Source: Lacibacter sp. H407 (GTDB taxonomy: Bacteria; Bacteroidota; Bacteroidia; Chitinophagales; Chitinophagaceae). Taken from it: a DNA stretch of 64,000 bases. The stretch lies in the NCBI RefSeq assembly GCF_037892605.1, contig NZ_JBBKTU010000001.1, positions 1,116,001-1,180,000 of the forward strand. The letters run 5' to 3'. Shown piece after piece: positions 42,965 to 52,900 of the stretch. Each line of letters opens with the position of its first letter. Position 1 is the stretch's first letter. A program made the position numbers and the translations under genes. The notes under the pieces were generated by a model. It searched no databases. It saw nothing but the letters and a program-made list of their open reading frames with translations, and was not told the DNA's origin.

Positions 42965-44128
42965 ATGAAAGCAAGATCCATCAAAGGAAATTCAACTGAA
43001 GAAATAAAAAATGCATTGCAACAAAGCATGGCCGATGGCTATCAACCAACATTAGCCATTGTATTCATGTCTGTTAAACAAGACAGAGAAGCGGTTTCCA
43101 AATTATTGGACGATAATGGCATTCAGATTTTTGGTGCTACTACAGCAGGCGAATTTATTGATGGCGAAATGGAAGCAGGCAGCATCGTCATTCTCTTGCT
43201 CGACATGAATCCAACTTGTTTTAAAATTGAATTTTTGGAAACAAGCCAGGAGACAGCTTTAGAAGATGCAATCAAACTTGGTATTGCCGGAAAAGAAACA
43301 TTTAACAGCCCTGCATTTATCATCGCAAACAGTGGTGTGGCTTTAGATGGTGAACCATTTGTTGAAGGTATTATACAAGGTTTTGGAAAACATACTTCAT
43401 CGCCGGAAAAGGAAGTAACCATATTCGGAGGGAAAGCAGCAGATGATCTGGCACTTGAATCAACCTTTGTTTTTACCAATGGAAAAAGTAATAACAGTGC
43501 ACTGGTAGCACTCATTATTGATGAAGATAAAATAGATGTAAAAGGAATCGCTACCTGTGGCTGGAAGGCAATTGGCACTACAAAAACTGTTACGAAAAGC
43601 GAAGGCAATATTGTGTACACCATTGATGATAAACCGGCATTGGATACGTTGATGAATTATCTCGGTGTTGAAATAAAACAGGAAGGCAACAAAGACATTG
43701 TAACATTTCTAAGCTCCTGGTATTATCCGTTGCAGGTGGAGCGTGAAAATGTAGATCCTGTAATACGAACCGCCATGTTTGCAAACCGTGAAGAACGTTC
43801 GCTTATTTGCTCCGGAAAGGTACCGCAAGGATCAAAGATCAGATTTTCACTTCCACCCGATTTTGATTCCATTGATACAGTTGTTGCAGATTGTAAAAGC
43901 ATTAAGGAAAATGCACAGCAGCAAGCCGAAGCTTTGATCATGTTTTCATGTGTAAGCAGGCATTTATCGTTTGGAGCTGTAATGAAAGAGGAGATAGAAC
44001 AGGTTCAACAGATCTGGGATGCACCCATGGCAGGCTTTTTTTCCTATGGTGAATATGGAAAATCCAAAACCGGCAGATATGACTATCATAATAACACATG
44101 CTGCCTGGTGGTACTGAAAGAAAAATAG
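42965..44128 (+). CDS. FIST-domain sensory protein 1
   Basis: The product has 387 residues, cytosolic, with FIST_N (about 25-215) and FIST_C (about 225-365). Typical features are VFMSVKQDREAVSKLLDDNGIQIFGATTAGEF, GGKAADDLALESTFVFTNG and VKGIATCGWKAIGTTKTVTKSEGNIVY. The C-terminal FSCVSRHLSFG...GFFSYGEYGK block is also standard. FIST domains are signal-input modules, thought to bind small ligands such as amino acids, and usually precede kinases or chemoreceptors. Here the module is free-standing. A paralogue is encoded at 44600 and a sensorless kinase follows that, so the FIST proteins may act as separate sensor subunits. Confidence 0.9.
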   Translation: MKARSIKGNSTEEIKNALQQSMADGYQPTLAIVFMSVKQDREAVSKLLDDNGIQIFGATTAGEFIDGEMEAGSIVILLLDMNPTCFKIEFLETSQETALEDAIKLGIAGKETFNSPAFIIANSGVALDGEPFVEGIIQGFGKHTSSPEKEVTIFGGKAADDLALESTFVFTNGKSNNSALVALIIDEDKIDVKGIATCGWKAIGTTKTVTKSEGNIVYTIDDKPALDTLMNYLGVEIKQEGNKDIVTFLSSWYYPLQVERENVDPVIRTAMFANREERSLICSGKVPQGSKIRFSLPPDFDSIDTVVADCKSIKENAQQQAEALIMFSCVSRHLSFGAVMKEEIEQVQQIWDAPMAGFFSYGEYGKSKTGRYDYHNNTCCLVVLKEK

Positions 44129-44170
44129 CATCACTTTTTTATCATACATCAAAACCCAAAATTTTCAATC

Positions 44171-44566
44171 ATGCAAAACGTAAACATTATTCAAGACATG
44201 TATCAGGCTGTGGCCACCGGCGACTTTCCGGGTTTTTTAAACGGCATGGACGCAGCTATTGAATGGAACGAAGCAGAGAACTTTCCTTATGCAGACAACA
44301 ATCCTTATATCGGGCCGGGTGCTGTTGCAGCAGGTGTGTTTGGCCGTATTGCTGCCGATTGGGAATACTGGACCTTGTCTGATCATGAGTATCATGAAAC
44401 AACCGGCGACAAAATTATTGTAACCGGCAGGTACAATGCAAAACATAAGATCACAGGGAAAGTTATCAAAGCCCAGTTTACACATATCTGGACGCTAAAC
44501 AATGGTAAAGCAACAAGCTTCCAGCAATATACCGATACGAAACAGGTTACAGATGCAATGAAATAA
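44171..44566 (+). CDS. NTF2-like / SnoaL-type ketosteroid-isomerase-fold protein
   Basis: The product has 131 residues, cytosolic, with no leader. IIQDMYQAVATGDFPGFLNGMDAAIEW and GRYNAKHKITGKVIKAQFTHIWTLNNGKATSFQQYTD are standard SnoaL-like features (key residues: the YxAxxxGD start, the late HxW and FQQYTD end). Such folds often bind small ligands. It lies between two FIST genes in the same orientation, 42 and 33 bases away, and an NTF2-like domain also heads the giant kinase at 49948, so it probably serves as a ligand-binding module of the island. The enzymatic role is unproven. Confidence 0.82.
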   Translation: MQNVNIIQDMYQAVATGDFPGFLNGMDAAIEWNEAENFPYADNNPYIGPGAVAAGVFGRIAADWEYWTLSDHEYHETTGDKIIVTGRYNAKHKITGKVIKAQFTHIWTLNNGKATSFQQYTDTKQVTDAMK

Positions 44567-44599
44567 TAGCATCAACAATTAAAAAAATCAAGCTCTACC

Positions 44600-45733
44600 A
44601 TGCAGGCAAAATCAATAAAAGGAGTTTCAATAGAAGAAATCCAATCCGCCGTACAACAAAGCATGTCCGATGGTTTCAAACCAACATTGGCTATTGCCTT
44701 ACTGTCCATTAAACAAGATCGCAATGCCATCTTCAAAATATTAGATGATGCAGGCATCACCATTTTTGGGGCCACTACCAATGGTGGTTTTATTGATGAT
44801 GAAATAGAAATGGGTTCTGCGGCCATCATGTTACTAGACATAAGCCGGGATTACTTTACTATTCTTTTTGAAGAATACCCCGATAAAAACTACCGGGAAG
44901 TAGCCACAGGCATGGCTACAAAAACGCTGGAACGGTTTGCTCATCCTGCATTTCTTATTGCCGGCAGTAATATGGAAACGGATGCAGAGCAACTGCTTTT
45001 TGGTTTCGAAGATGTAATAGGTAAAACTGTAAACATACATGGCTGCATGGCGGGTGATGATTTTAGTTTTAAGGAGCAATTTGTATTTACCAATAATAAA
45101 GAAACCAGCAGGGGCGTCGTTATGCTGGCCTTTGATGAAGACAAAATTAAACTACGGGGTCGGGCCATCTGTGGTTGGAAAGCAGTAGGTACGGTAAAAA
45201 CAGTTACAAAAAGCGAAGGCAATCATGTGTATACAGTGGATGATATACCGGTGCTGGACCTTACAGCAAAATATGGCGGACTAACAATAAAAGATGATGG
45301 CGGCTTTTCCATAGAAGTAGCAGCACAATTTCCTTTGCAATTGCAACGAGAAACCGGCGACCCGGTAATGAGGCCCGGTCTGATGATTGACTGGACCGAC
45401 CACTCTTTTTATTGTAGCGGTGCGGTTCCCCAGGGTTCCAAAGTTCGTTTTTCGTTGCCACCGGATTTTGATGTAATAGAAAAAGTAATTGAAGGGTGCG
45501 AAGATTTGAAAGCAACCGAAATACCTGATGCAGAAGCGTTGATCATATTCAGTTGCGCAGGGCGGTTTGTTTCGCTGGGGCCGCTTATCAATGAAGAAAT
45601 AAAAGGCATGAGCAAAGTGTGGGATGTGCCGATGGTCGGCATGTTCAGCAATGCAGAACTGGCAAGGGCTACCGGTGGAAATCTGGAAATGCACAACTTA
45701 ACGGCCTGTTGTGTGGCGATAAAAGAAAAATAA
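44600..45733 (+). CDS. FIST-domain sensory protein 2
   Basis: The product has 377 residues and is paralogous to the FIST protein at 42965 along its full length: both begin KSIKG-S-EEIQ/K..A-QQSM-DG and share LDDAGITIFGATTNGGF and CGWKAVGTVKTVTKSEGN. The two FIST_N/FIST_C domains are intact. Its TAA stop directly abuts the ATG of the sensorless histidine kinase at 45734 with zero spacing. That supports a two-protein sensor-kinase unit in which the FIST protein supplies the input domain the kinase lacks. Confidence 0.9.
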   Translation: MQAKSIKGVSIEEIQSAVQQSMSDGFKPTLAIALLSIKQDRNAIFKILDDAGITIFGATTNGGFIDDEIEMGSAAIMLLDISRDYFTILFEEYPDKNYREVATGMATKTLERFAHPAFLIAGSNMETDAEQLLFGFEDVIGKTVNIHGCMAGDDFSFKEQFVFTNNKETSRGVVMLAFDEDKIKLRGRAICGWKAVGTVKTVTKSEGNHVYTVDDIPVLDLTAKYGGLTIKDDGGFSIEVAAQFPLQLQRETGDPVMRPGLMIDWTDHSFYCSGAVPQGSKVRFSLPPDFDVIEKVIEGCEDLKATEIPDAEALIIFSCAGRFVSLGPLINEEIKGMSKVWDVPMVGMFSNAELARATGGNLEMHNLTACCVAIKEK

Positions 45734-46774
45734 ATGAATCAGCATTTACAAAACATATTGAGTTTAATTCAACAGGATGAAACGCTAACCGCTGAATACA
45801 AAGCTGCGATCACAAAATCGTTGAAAGATGCTGATAAAGAATTAGAGATAACTGCCTTCAAACTTGACCGTACCGAAAAAGTAAAACGTACCACTGCTAT
45901 TTTATTGGAAGAAACCATTGAAGAGCTGGACCAAAAACGAAAAGCCATTGAAGAAACAAACGAAGCATTGACCAAATCGCTGGCGGAATTAAAAGCTGCA
46001 CAGGCACAGTTGATCCAATCCGAAAAAATGGCCAGCCTCGGTGAACTCACTGCAGGTATTGCACATGAAATTCAAAACCCGTTAAACTTCGTCAATAATT
46101 TTTCGGAAGTAAGTACAGAGCTGGTGGATGAAATGAATGATGAAATCGAAAAAGGAAACATAGAAGATGTAAAACAAATAGCAAAGGATTTAAAACAAAA
46201 TCTTGAAAAAATAAACCATCACGGCAAGCGTGCTGGTGATATTGTAAAAGGCATGCTGCAACACAGCCGCAGCAGCAGCGGACAAAAAGAACTCACCGAT
46301 ATCAACGCATTGGCCGATGAATATTTACGGTTAGCGTATCATGGTTTGCGTGCAAAAGACAAAACATTTAATGCAGCCATGAAAACAGATTTTGATGAAA
46401 CGATTGGCTTGATAAAAATTATTCCGCAGGATATTGGTCGTGTAGTGCTCAATCTCATTACTAATGCATTTTATGCAGTATCAGAACGGAAAAAACAACA
46501 GCCTGAATTATACGAACCCGTTGTTTCAGTCAGCACAAAAAAATTAAATGACCGCATTGAGATCCATGTAAAAGACAATGGCACCGGCATTCCACAAAAA
46601 GCACTCGATAAAATTTTTCAACCCTTCTTCACCACCAAACCCACAGGACAAGGAACCGGTTTAGGATTGAGTTTGAGTTATGATATTGTAAAAGCACACG
46701 GCGGTGAGTTGAAAGTAGAAACAAGAGATGGAGAAGGAAGTGAGTTTATTATTCAATTACCAGATTCGTTATAA
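45734..46774 (+). CDS. Soluble histidine kinase without sensor domain
   Basis: The product has 346 residues and no signal or membrane segment. Residues 1-95 are mostly coiled coil (ELDQKRKAIEETNEAL). HisKA follows with H111 in ELTAGIAHEIQNPLNF and an unusual second part HHGKRAGDIVKGMLQHSRSSS. HATPase (about 215-346) shows NLITNAFY, DNGTGIP, FFTTKPTGQGTGLGLSLSYD. It is directly coupled to FIST protein 2 and is followed 2 bases later by a TPR kinase with nearly the same core. No receiver is fused; the two receiver proteins at 62326 and 62700 are candidate partners. Confidence 0.93.
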   Translation: MNQHLQNILSLIQQDETLTAEYKAAITKSLKDADKELEITAFKLDRTEKVKRTTAILLEETIEELDQKRKAIEETNEALTKSLAELKAAQAQLIQSEKMASLGELTAGIAHEIQNPLNFVNNFSEVSTELVDEMNDEIEKGNIEDVKQIAKDLKQNLEKINHHGKRAGDIVKGMLQHSRSSSGQKELTDINALADEYLRLAYHGLRAKDKTFNAAMKTDFDETIGLIKIIPQDIGRVVLNLITNAFYAVSERKKQQPELYEPVVSVSTKKLNDRIEIHVKDNGTGIPQKALDKIFQPFFTTKPTGQGTGLGLSLSYDIVKAHGGELKVETRDGEGSEFIIQLPDSL

Positions 46775-46776
46775 CA

Positions 46777-48828
46777 ATGAAGCACCCCATCATCCTACTT
46801 CTTTTTGTATCCGTTTCCTTTGCTGCGAAAGCTCAGCAAACATTGCCCGACAGTTTAAAAACAGCCTTTCAACTGGCTTCGAATGATTCTGTAAAATTTA
46901 AAGCCTCCAGAGCCATCTATACGTTTTACGAAGAAACCAACCGGGATTCTGCACTTCGCTATGCAGAGCTACGTTATGCCATTGCAAAAAAATACAATCG
47001 CAGGATTGAAGAAGCGCATTTGCTAGGACAAATGGCATATCAACAAATATATCTTGGTCGTTTCAGTGAAGCATTAACCAATCTTACAGAAGCTGTTCAA
47101 ATTGCAACAGAAAGCAAAGACGCAAACACCTGGGAACTTACTGCTTTTAATACGCCGGGAAAAAGCCGCCAGGTTACTTTATCAATGCTCAATCATATGC
47201 TCGGCCACCTGAAACTGCAAACAGGAAGCACTGAAAGTGTACACTATTTCAAAGAAGGGAGAAGAATTGGTATAGAAATCGATAATGCCTTTCGGGTTAC
47301 TGTTGCCGATATGTTGCTGGCCACAAATTACATGCAGTTAAATGAGCCCGATTCTGCTTTGCTTTATGCAAAGGAAGGTGAAGCGTACGGCATTCGTGGC
47401 GGCATTTCAAAATACCTTTCCAATATCTATTCTGTTATAGGAGATATCTATTGGCAAAAACGACTTGACACAACAGCATTGAACTATTATCACAAATCGC
47501 TTCAATATGCCATCCCCGAAGCAAACTTTACTGTTGTTGCCGGTGTATATGAAAGCCTCACTAACTACTATAAAACAAATGGAAATGCCGATTCATCGCT
47601 ACATTATGCATCTAAAACCTTTGCAGTAGTTGAATCACTTGGCGCTGTAACTACATTCTGGTCCAGAGATATAAACCTTGGTAAGGTATACCAGAATCTT
47701 GCGACGGCTTATTTGCTAAAAAGAAATACCGACAGCGCCAACAAATACCTGCAACTTGCAATAACGGTGAAGGATAGTTTAACAACCAATAAATTAAGCA
47801 GACTTTCAGCCTTTCAACGTTTAACATTAGATGAACAAATCCGGTTACAGGAAGAAGAAAAGAAACGAACAGAAGCCGAAAACAAACGGCGAATGTATAT
47901 CCTGTTTGCAGGCATTGCTGTGGCCATGATTATCATTTTGCTGATCTACCGCAATAACCGGCAAAAACAGAAAGCCTATGATCAGTTACAAATGCAAAAA
48001 GCAGAAACTGATCTGCAGAAAGAAAAAGCAGATACTGCTTTGCAGGAATTAAAATCAACACAGTCCCAACTCATCCAATCCGAAAAAATGGCAAGCCTTG
48101 GCGAACTCACCGCAGGTATTGCACATGAAATTCAAAATCCGTTAAACTTCGTCAACAATTTCAGTGAAGTAAGTAATGAGTTGATCGATGAAATGAATGT
48201 AGAATTAAACAAAGGAGATATTGAAGAAGCAAAAGCGATTGCAAATGATGTAAAACAAAACTTAGAAAAAATAAATCATCACGGTAAACGGGCCGATGCA
48301 ATTGTAAAAGGGATGTTGCAGCATAGCCGCAGCAGCAGCGGGGCAAAAGAACCAACCGACATCAATGCATTGTGTGATGAATACCTCCGCCTCTCTTATC
48401 ATGGTCTGCGTGCAAAAGACAAAACATTCAACGCAACATTGAAAACTGATTTTGATGCAGGCGTCGGCAACATCAACATTATTCCGCAGGATATCGGAAG
48501 AGTAATTCTGAATTTAATAACCAATGCATTTTATGTAGTGAATGAGAAATCAAAGCAGGGAATTGTGGACTATGAACCTACTGTTTCAGTGAGTACAAAA
48601 AAAGCGAACTCAAAAATTGAGATCATTGTAAAAGATAATGGCAACGGAATACCTGATTCTATCAAAGAAAAAATATTTCAACCATTCTTCACCACCAAAC
48701 CAACGGGACAAGGAACGGGTTTGGGATTGAGTTTGAGCTATGATATTGTAAAAGCACATGGTGGCGAGTTGAAAGTGGCGACGAAAGAAGGAGAGGGAAG
48801 TGAGTTTACTATTCAATTACCTTTTTAA
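46777..48828 (+). CDS. Membrane TPR histidine kinase
   Basis: The product has 683 residues. A signal peptide (PIILLLFVSVSFAAKAQ) is followed by a periplasmic TPR-type helical solenoid (about 25-350, e.g. EAHLLGQMAYQQIYLGRFSEAL), one membrane helix (about 373-392, YILFAGIAVAMIIILLIY), a coiled coil, HisKA with H450 in IAHEIQNPLNF, and HATPase ending in FTTKPTGQGTGLGLSL. The core from QLIQSEKMASLGEL onward is almost the same as in the kinases at 45734, 49948, 56009 and 59548. It belongs to the same tight plus-strand run. Confidence 0.93.
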   Translation: MKHPIILLLFVSVSFAAKAQQTLPDSLKTAFQLASNDSVKFKASRAIYTFYEETNRDSALRYAELRYAIAKKYNRRIEEAHLLGQMAYQQIYLGRFSEALTNLTEAVQIATESKDANTWELTAFNTPGKSRQVTLSMLNHMLGHLKLQTGSTESVHYFKEGRRIGIEIDNAFRVTVADMLLATNYMQLNEPDSALLYAKEGEAYGIRGGISKYLSNIYSVIGDIYWQKRLDTTALNYYHKSLQYAIPEANFTVVAGVYESLTNYYKTNGNADSSLHYASKTFAVVESLGAVTTFWSRDINLGKVYQNLATAYLLKRNTDSANKYLQLAITVKDSLTTNKLSRLSAFQRLTLDEQIRLQEEEKKRTEAENKRRMYILFAGIAVAMIIILLIYRNNRQKQKAYDQLQMQKAETDLQKEKADTALQELKSTQSQLIQSEKMASLGELTAGIAHEIQNPLNFVNNFSEVSNELIDEMNVELNKGDIEEAKAIANDVKQNLEKINHHGKRADAIVKGMLQHSRSSSGAKEPTDINALCDEYLRLSYHGLRAKDKTFNATLKTDFDAGVGNINIIPQDIGRVILNLITNAFYVVNEKSKQGIVDYEPTVSVSTKKANSKIEIIVKDNGNGIPDSIKEKIFQPFFTTKPTGQGTGLGLSLSYDIVKAHGGELKVATKEGEGSEFTIQLPF

Positions 48829-48839
48829 AAAATGGAGTT

Positions 48840-49946
48840 ATGAAAATATATTTAGTTGCCCGTTGGCCCATACTGGCTGCCAGTATTGCTGGTATTTGCT
48901 TTATGTTTTTTATAGCCGCAGCACCCGCTGTTCCTGCAGCACAAGCACCATTTGCTGAAAAAGGCCTTTTTGAATCGGATGCTATTTTGAATCTCACGTT
49001 GAAAGGAAACTTGCGGAATTTATTAAATGACAAATCCGACAATCCAAAGAACTTTCCGTTAGTTCTTTCCTATTCCAATGAAAATAACAATCAACTTGAT
49101 CTTCCGGTTGAAGTAAAAACAAGGGGTCATTTCCGCAGAGTATTGGGCAACTGCACTTATCCTCCCTTACTCATCCAATTTCCAAAAGAAGGCTCACATC
49201 TCAGCTCCATTTTCAAAGAGCAACGGAAATTAAAACTGGTGATGCCATGCAAGGGAGATGAATACATTATCCGTGAATGGTTGGCCTATAAAATTTATAA
49301 TCTTGTTACGCCAAAAAGTTTCAGAACAAGATTAGTGAAAGTAACATTAGAAGATACCAGAACAAAGAAAACAGCTTCGTCTTTTTATGGCATCCTGCTC
49401 GAAGAAGAATCGCAAATGGCAAAACGAAACAACTTGATTGCTGTTGAAAAAAAATTACAGCCGCAGCAAACACAGCAAACTGAATTTTTAACGATGGCTG
49501 TATTTCAATACCTGATAGGCAATACCGATTGGTCCATTCAATATATGCAGAACATCAAGCTGCTGGCAAAAGATGAAACTGCTGTTCCCTTTGCAGTGCC
49601 CTACGATTTTGATCATGCAGGTATTGTAAGTGCTCCTTATGCATTACCTCCCGAAGAGTTGCACATGATTTCGGTTCGTCAACGCCGTTACCGTGGTTAT
49701 TGTGTAAATGAGCTGACCATATTTGAACCGGTAATTGCACATTATAATCAATTGAAACCGGAGATCTATAAACTGTTCACAAATTGTTCTTTCATTGATG
49801 AAAAATATCTGAAAACTGCAACAAAGTATTTAGATGAATTTTATACAACCATCAACACAACCAAAGCGTGGCAAAAAGAATTTGCTTATCCCTGCGATAA
49901 AACCGGAACTGGAAATGTGATTATTAAAGGACTGAAAGAAGATTAA
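48840..49946 (+). CDS. Exported protein with CotH/HipA-like kinase motifs
   Basis: The product has 368 residues. The N-terminus has a long hydrophobic leader (PILAASIAGICFMFFIAAAPAVPAAQA) that may be a signal peptide. The body contains VKTRGHFRRV...CTYPPLLIQF, KLKLVMPC (possible ATP-side lysine), REWLAYKIYN, GNTDWSIQYMQN (D230) and PYDFDHAG (D256, D258). A D-x(7-8)-N catalytic pair followed by a DxD metal motif is the layout of CotH and HipA-like atypical kinases. I therefore suggest an exported atypical protein kinase, as inference. It lies 11 bases after a kinase gene and 1 base before the giant kinase gene. Confidence 0.55.
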   Translation: MKIYLVARWPILAASIAGICFMFFIAAAPAVPAAQAPFAEKGLFESDAILNLTLKGNLRNLLNDKSDNPKNFPLVLSYSNENNNQLDLPVEVKTRGHFRRVLGNCTYPPLLIQFPKEGSHLSSIFKEQRKLKLVMPCKGDEYIIREWLAYKIYNLVTPKSFRTRLVKVTLEDTRTKKTASSFYGILLEEESQMAKRNNLIAVEKKLQPQQTQQTEFLTMAVFQYLIGNTDWSIQYMQNIKLLAKDETAVPFAVPYDFDHAGIVSAPYALPPEELHMISVRQRRYRGYCVNELTIFEPVIAHYNQLKPEIYKLFTNCSFIDEKYLKTATKYLDEFYTTINTTKAWQKEFAYPCDKTGTGNVIIKGLKED

Positions 49947-49947
49947 A

Positions 49948-52900
49948 ATGAATCTAACTACGAAACAGGAAAATGAAATACTGCAGGTGTACCACGCCTA
50001 TTGGGATAACTATATCAAAGGTGATGTAGAAGCAATGCATCCATTACTTGCGGATGAATATACACAGGTAGGCAGTGCAGAGAGTGAAGTATTCTTTAAT
50101 AAAAAAGATGCTGTTCAATTTCTGTATGATACCATTGAACAGGTAGCAGGAAAATTAGAAATGCGGAACCGCAAAACAATATTAGAACAGCAGGAGCATT
50201 CGATTCTGATACATGAGTTCTGCGATCTCTATGCGTTGGCAGATGGTAACTGGATTTTTTATTCCAAATTCAGGGCATCCTCATTGATGCAGCAAAAAAA
50301 TGATAGCTGGAAAATCATTCATCAACATTCTTCTTTCCCGGATACAAAAACAGAGGATGGTCAAAACATTTCCATTGATAAAATAGCAGAAGAGAACCTT
50401 CAACTGCGTGAAGCAATCAAGCGCCGCACTGTTGAACTGGAACAAAAAAATCGGGAACTGGAAATTGAAACCTCATTAGAAAGAGTGCGGGCCGAAGCAA
50501 TGGGCATGAAAAAACCGGATGATATTCTTGCTATCTGCAAAGTAATGTTTACAGAATTGCAATCACTCGGTTTCTCCCAATTAAGAAATACGCTGATTAA
50601 TTTTTGGGATGATGACAGCAGTTCGTTAATTGATTATGATTATTCAGATGAAACAGGAGGACATAAAGCCATCCTTTCATACAGCAGTCACCCTGTTTTT
50701 GAGCAATTCCAGAAAAAAATCAAAAACTCTCAAGATGCGTTTGCTGAATTGGTTGTTACAAAAGACGACTTGGAAAGTTGGAAACAACGGCGCCGTGATA
50801 GTGGTGAATATGAAGATCCCCGACTCAATCAGATAGATGCATTGTATTATTATTTCTATTCCATTGGTGTTGGAGCCATCGGCATTTCAACCTTCAAATC
50901 CATTACAGATGAGCAACTGAATATTCTGAAACGTTTCAGAAATGTGTTTGATTTTGCTTACCGTCGATATGCAGATGTAACGCAGGCCGAAGCACAGGCA
51001 AGAGAAGCACAGATACAATTAGCACTGGAAAGGGTGCGTGCAAGAAGCATGGCCATGCATAAAAGTGAAGAGCTGGCAGATCTCTCACTTGAATTGGTGA
51101 AGCAGGTACAGGCTTTAGGAGTAGCCACGTGGTTTTGTGCATTCAATATAAACGATGAAGATCCCAACAGTTCACTGGAATGGGGCAGTAATGGACAAGG
51201 TACGTTTCCGCAATACAGAACGCCACGAGAAGGAGTTTTTCTTCGTTACTTTAATGCAGCACAAAATGGAGAAACTTTTTTTATAAACGAGATCGGTGAA
51301 AACGAATGTCCTGCTCACTATGAGTATTTATGCAGTTTGCCCGGTGTGGGAGATCAGTTATTGCAAATGAAAAATGCAGGTATTCCTTTTCCTGCTTCGC
51401 AAATTGATCATGTAGCTTTTTTCAAATATGGCTACCTACTCTTTATCACTTATGAACCGGTTCCCGAAGCGCATGAAATTTTTATGCGTTTCGCAAAAGT
51501 ATTTGAACAAACCTATACCCGTTTCCTTGATCTGCAAAAAGCAGAAACACAGGCAAGAGAAGCAAAGATAGAAGCGGCGTTGGAAAAAGTTCGGTCACGA
51601 TCTCTAGCAATGCATAAAAGTGATGAATTAAGTGAAGTAATTGCCGAGGTGCAAAGAAAATTTCAGGAGTTGGACATTTCCATGCAATCAAGGGTAGCGG
51701 TCGTTGTTGTTTTTGATAAAAATTCAAGAAATTTTAATCAATGGGTGGCTTCCCCTGACTTTTCTAATATTTACATTTCAACGCCCTACTTTCAAAACCC
51801 GATTTTAGATGATTTTTGGTCTGCTAAAGAAGGTGGAGTTGACTTTTATAGTAAAGCATATTCATTGGAGGTAAAAAATAGTTATTTCCAATTCTTTTTT
51901 GAAAATTCTACTTATGAAAATGTCGAGGGGCTTGAAGAACAGAAAAAATGGCTTTTTGAACAGGAATTTTATTCTTATTCACCGGCTTTCGAAAAAAATT
52001 CAAGTATTGGTATCGCAGATTTTTCCGGGAAGTCATTAAATGAAAGTGATAAAGAAATAATAAAGCGTTTTGCAAAAGTTTTTGAACAAGCTTACGTACG
52101 CTTTCTTGATCTGCAAAAAGCAGAAGCACAGGCAAGAGAAGCACAGATTGAAGCAGCTTTGGAAAGAGTGAGAAGCCGTAGCATGGGAATGCAAAAAAGT
52201 GAGGAACTTAAAGAGGTAATAAAAATTGTTTACCAGCAACTGAGGCAATTAAATATTCATCTTGACCACGCCGGTTTTGTTGTTGACTATAAGCCGAAAG
52301 GAGATTGGCATTTCTGGATTGCGGATGAGCAGGACATTCCTTCTAAAATAACGCATCCCTATTTTGAATCTGTTTGGGCAAATCAATTTAATGAAGCAAA
52401 AGAAAAAGACACACACTTCTTTGCTACCCATTTGAATTTTGAAGAAAAGAACAAATTTTATAAGGAGCTTCTCTCCTATGTTCCCGGTTTACCGGAAGCA
52501 TCAAAAGATTTTTATTTAAACTGCCCCGGTCTTGCCGCATCTACTGCTTTATTAGAGAATGTTGGATTGTATATCGAAAACTTTTCAGGAACTCCTTACA
52601 CCGATGATGAGAATAATACATTGCTGCGTTTTGGAAAAGTATTTCAACAAACCTATACCCGTTTTCTTGATTTACAGAAAGCAGAAGCACAGGCAAGAGA
52701 AGCGCAGATAGAAGCAGCATTAGAAAGAGTGAGAAGCAGAAGTATGGCCATGCACAAAAGTGATGAGTTACTGGAAGCAGGTGAAATACTTTTTTTAGAA
52801 ATGCAAAAGCTCGGCATTGAAAGCCTTACAGCCGGTTACGTATTAATTGATAAAGAAGAAAAAAATGGATTGAATTACACACCACATCCGGGTACAAAAA

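Noticed and set aside
43123-43623. 166-residue minus-strand frame under FIST 1
   Set aside because: It is a shadow of the FIST gene; long antisense openness arises from its codon use.
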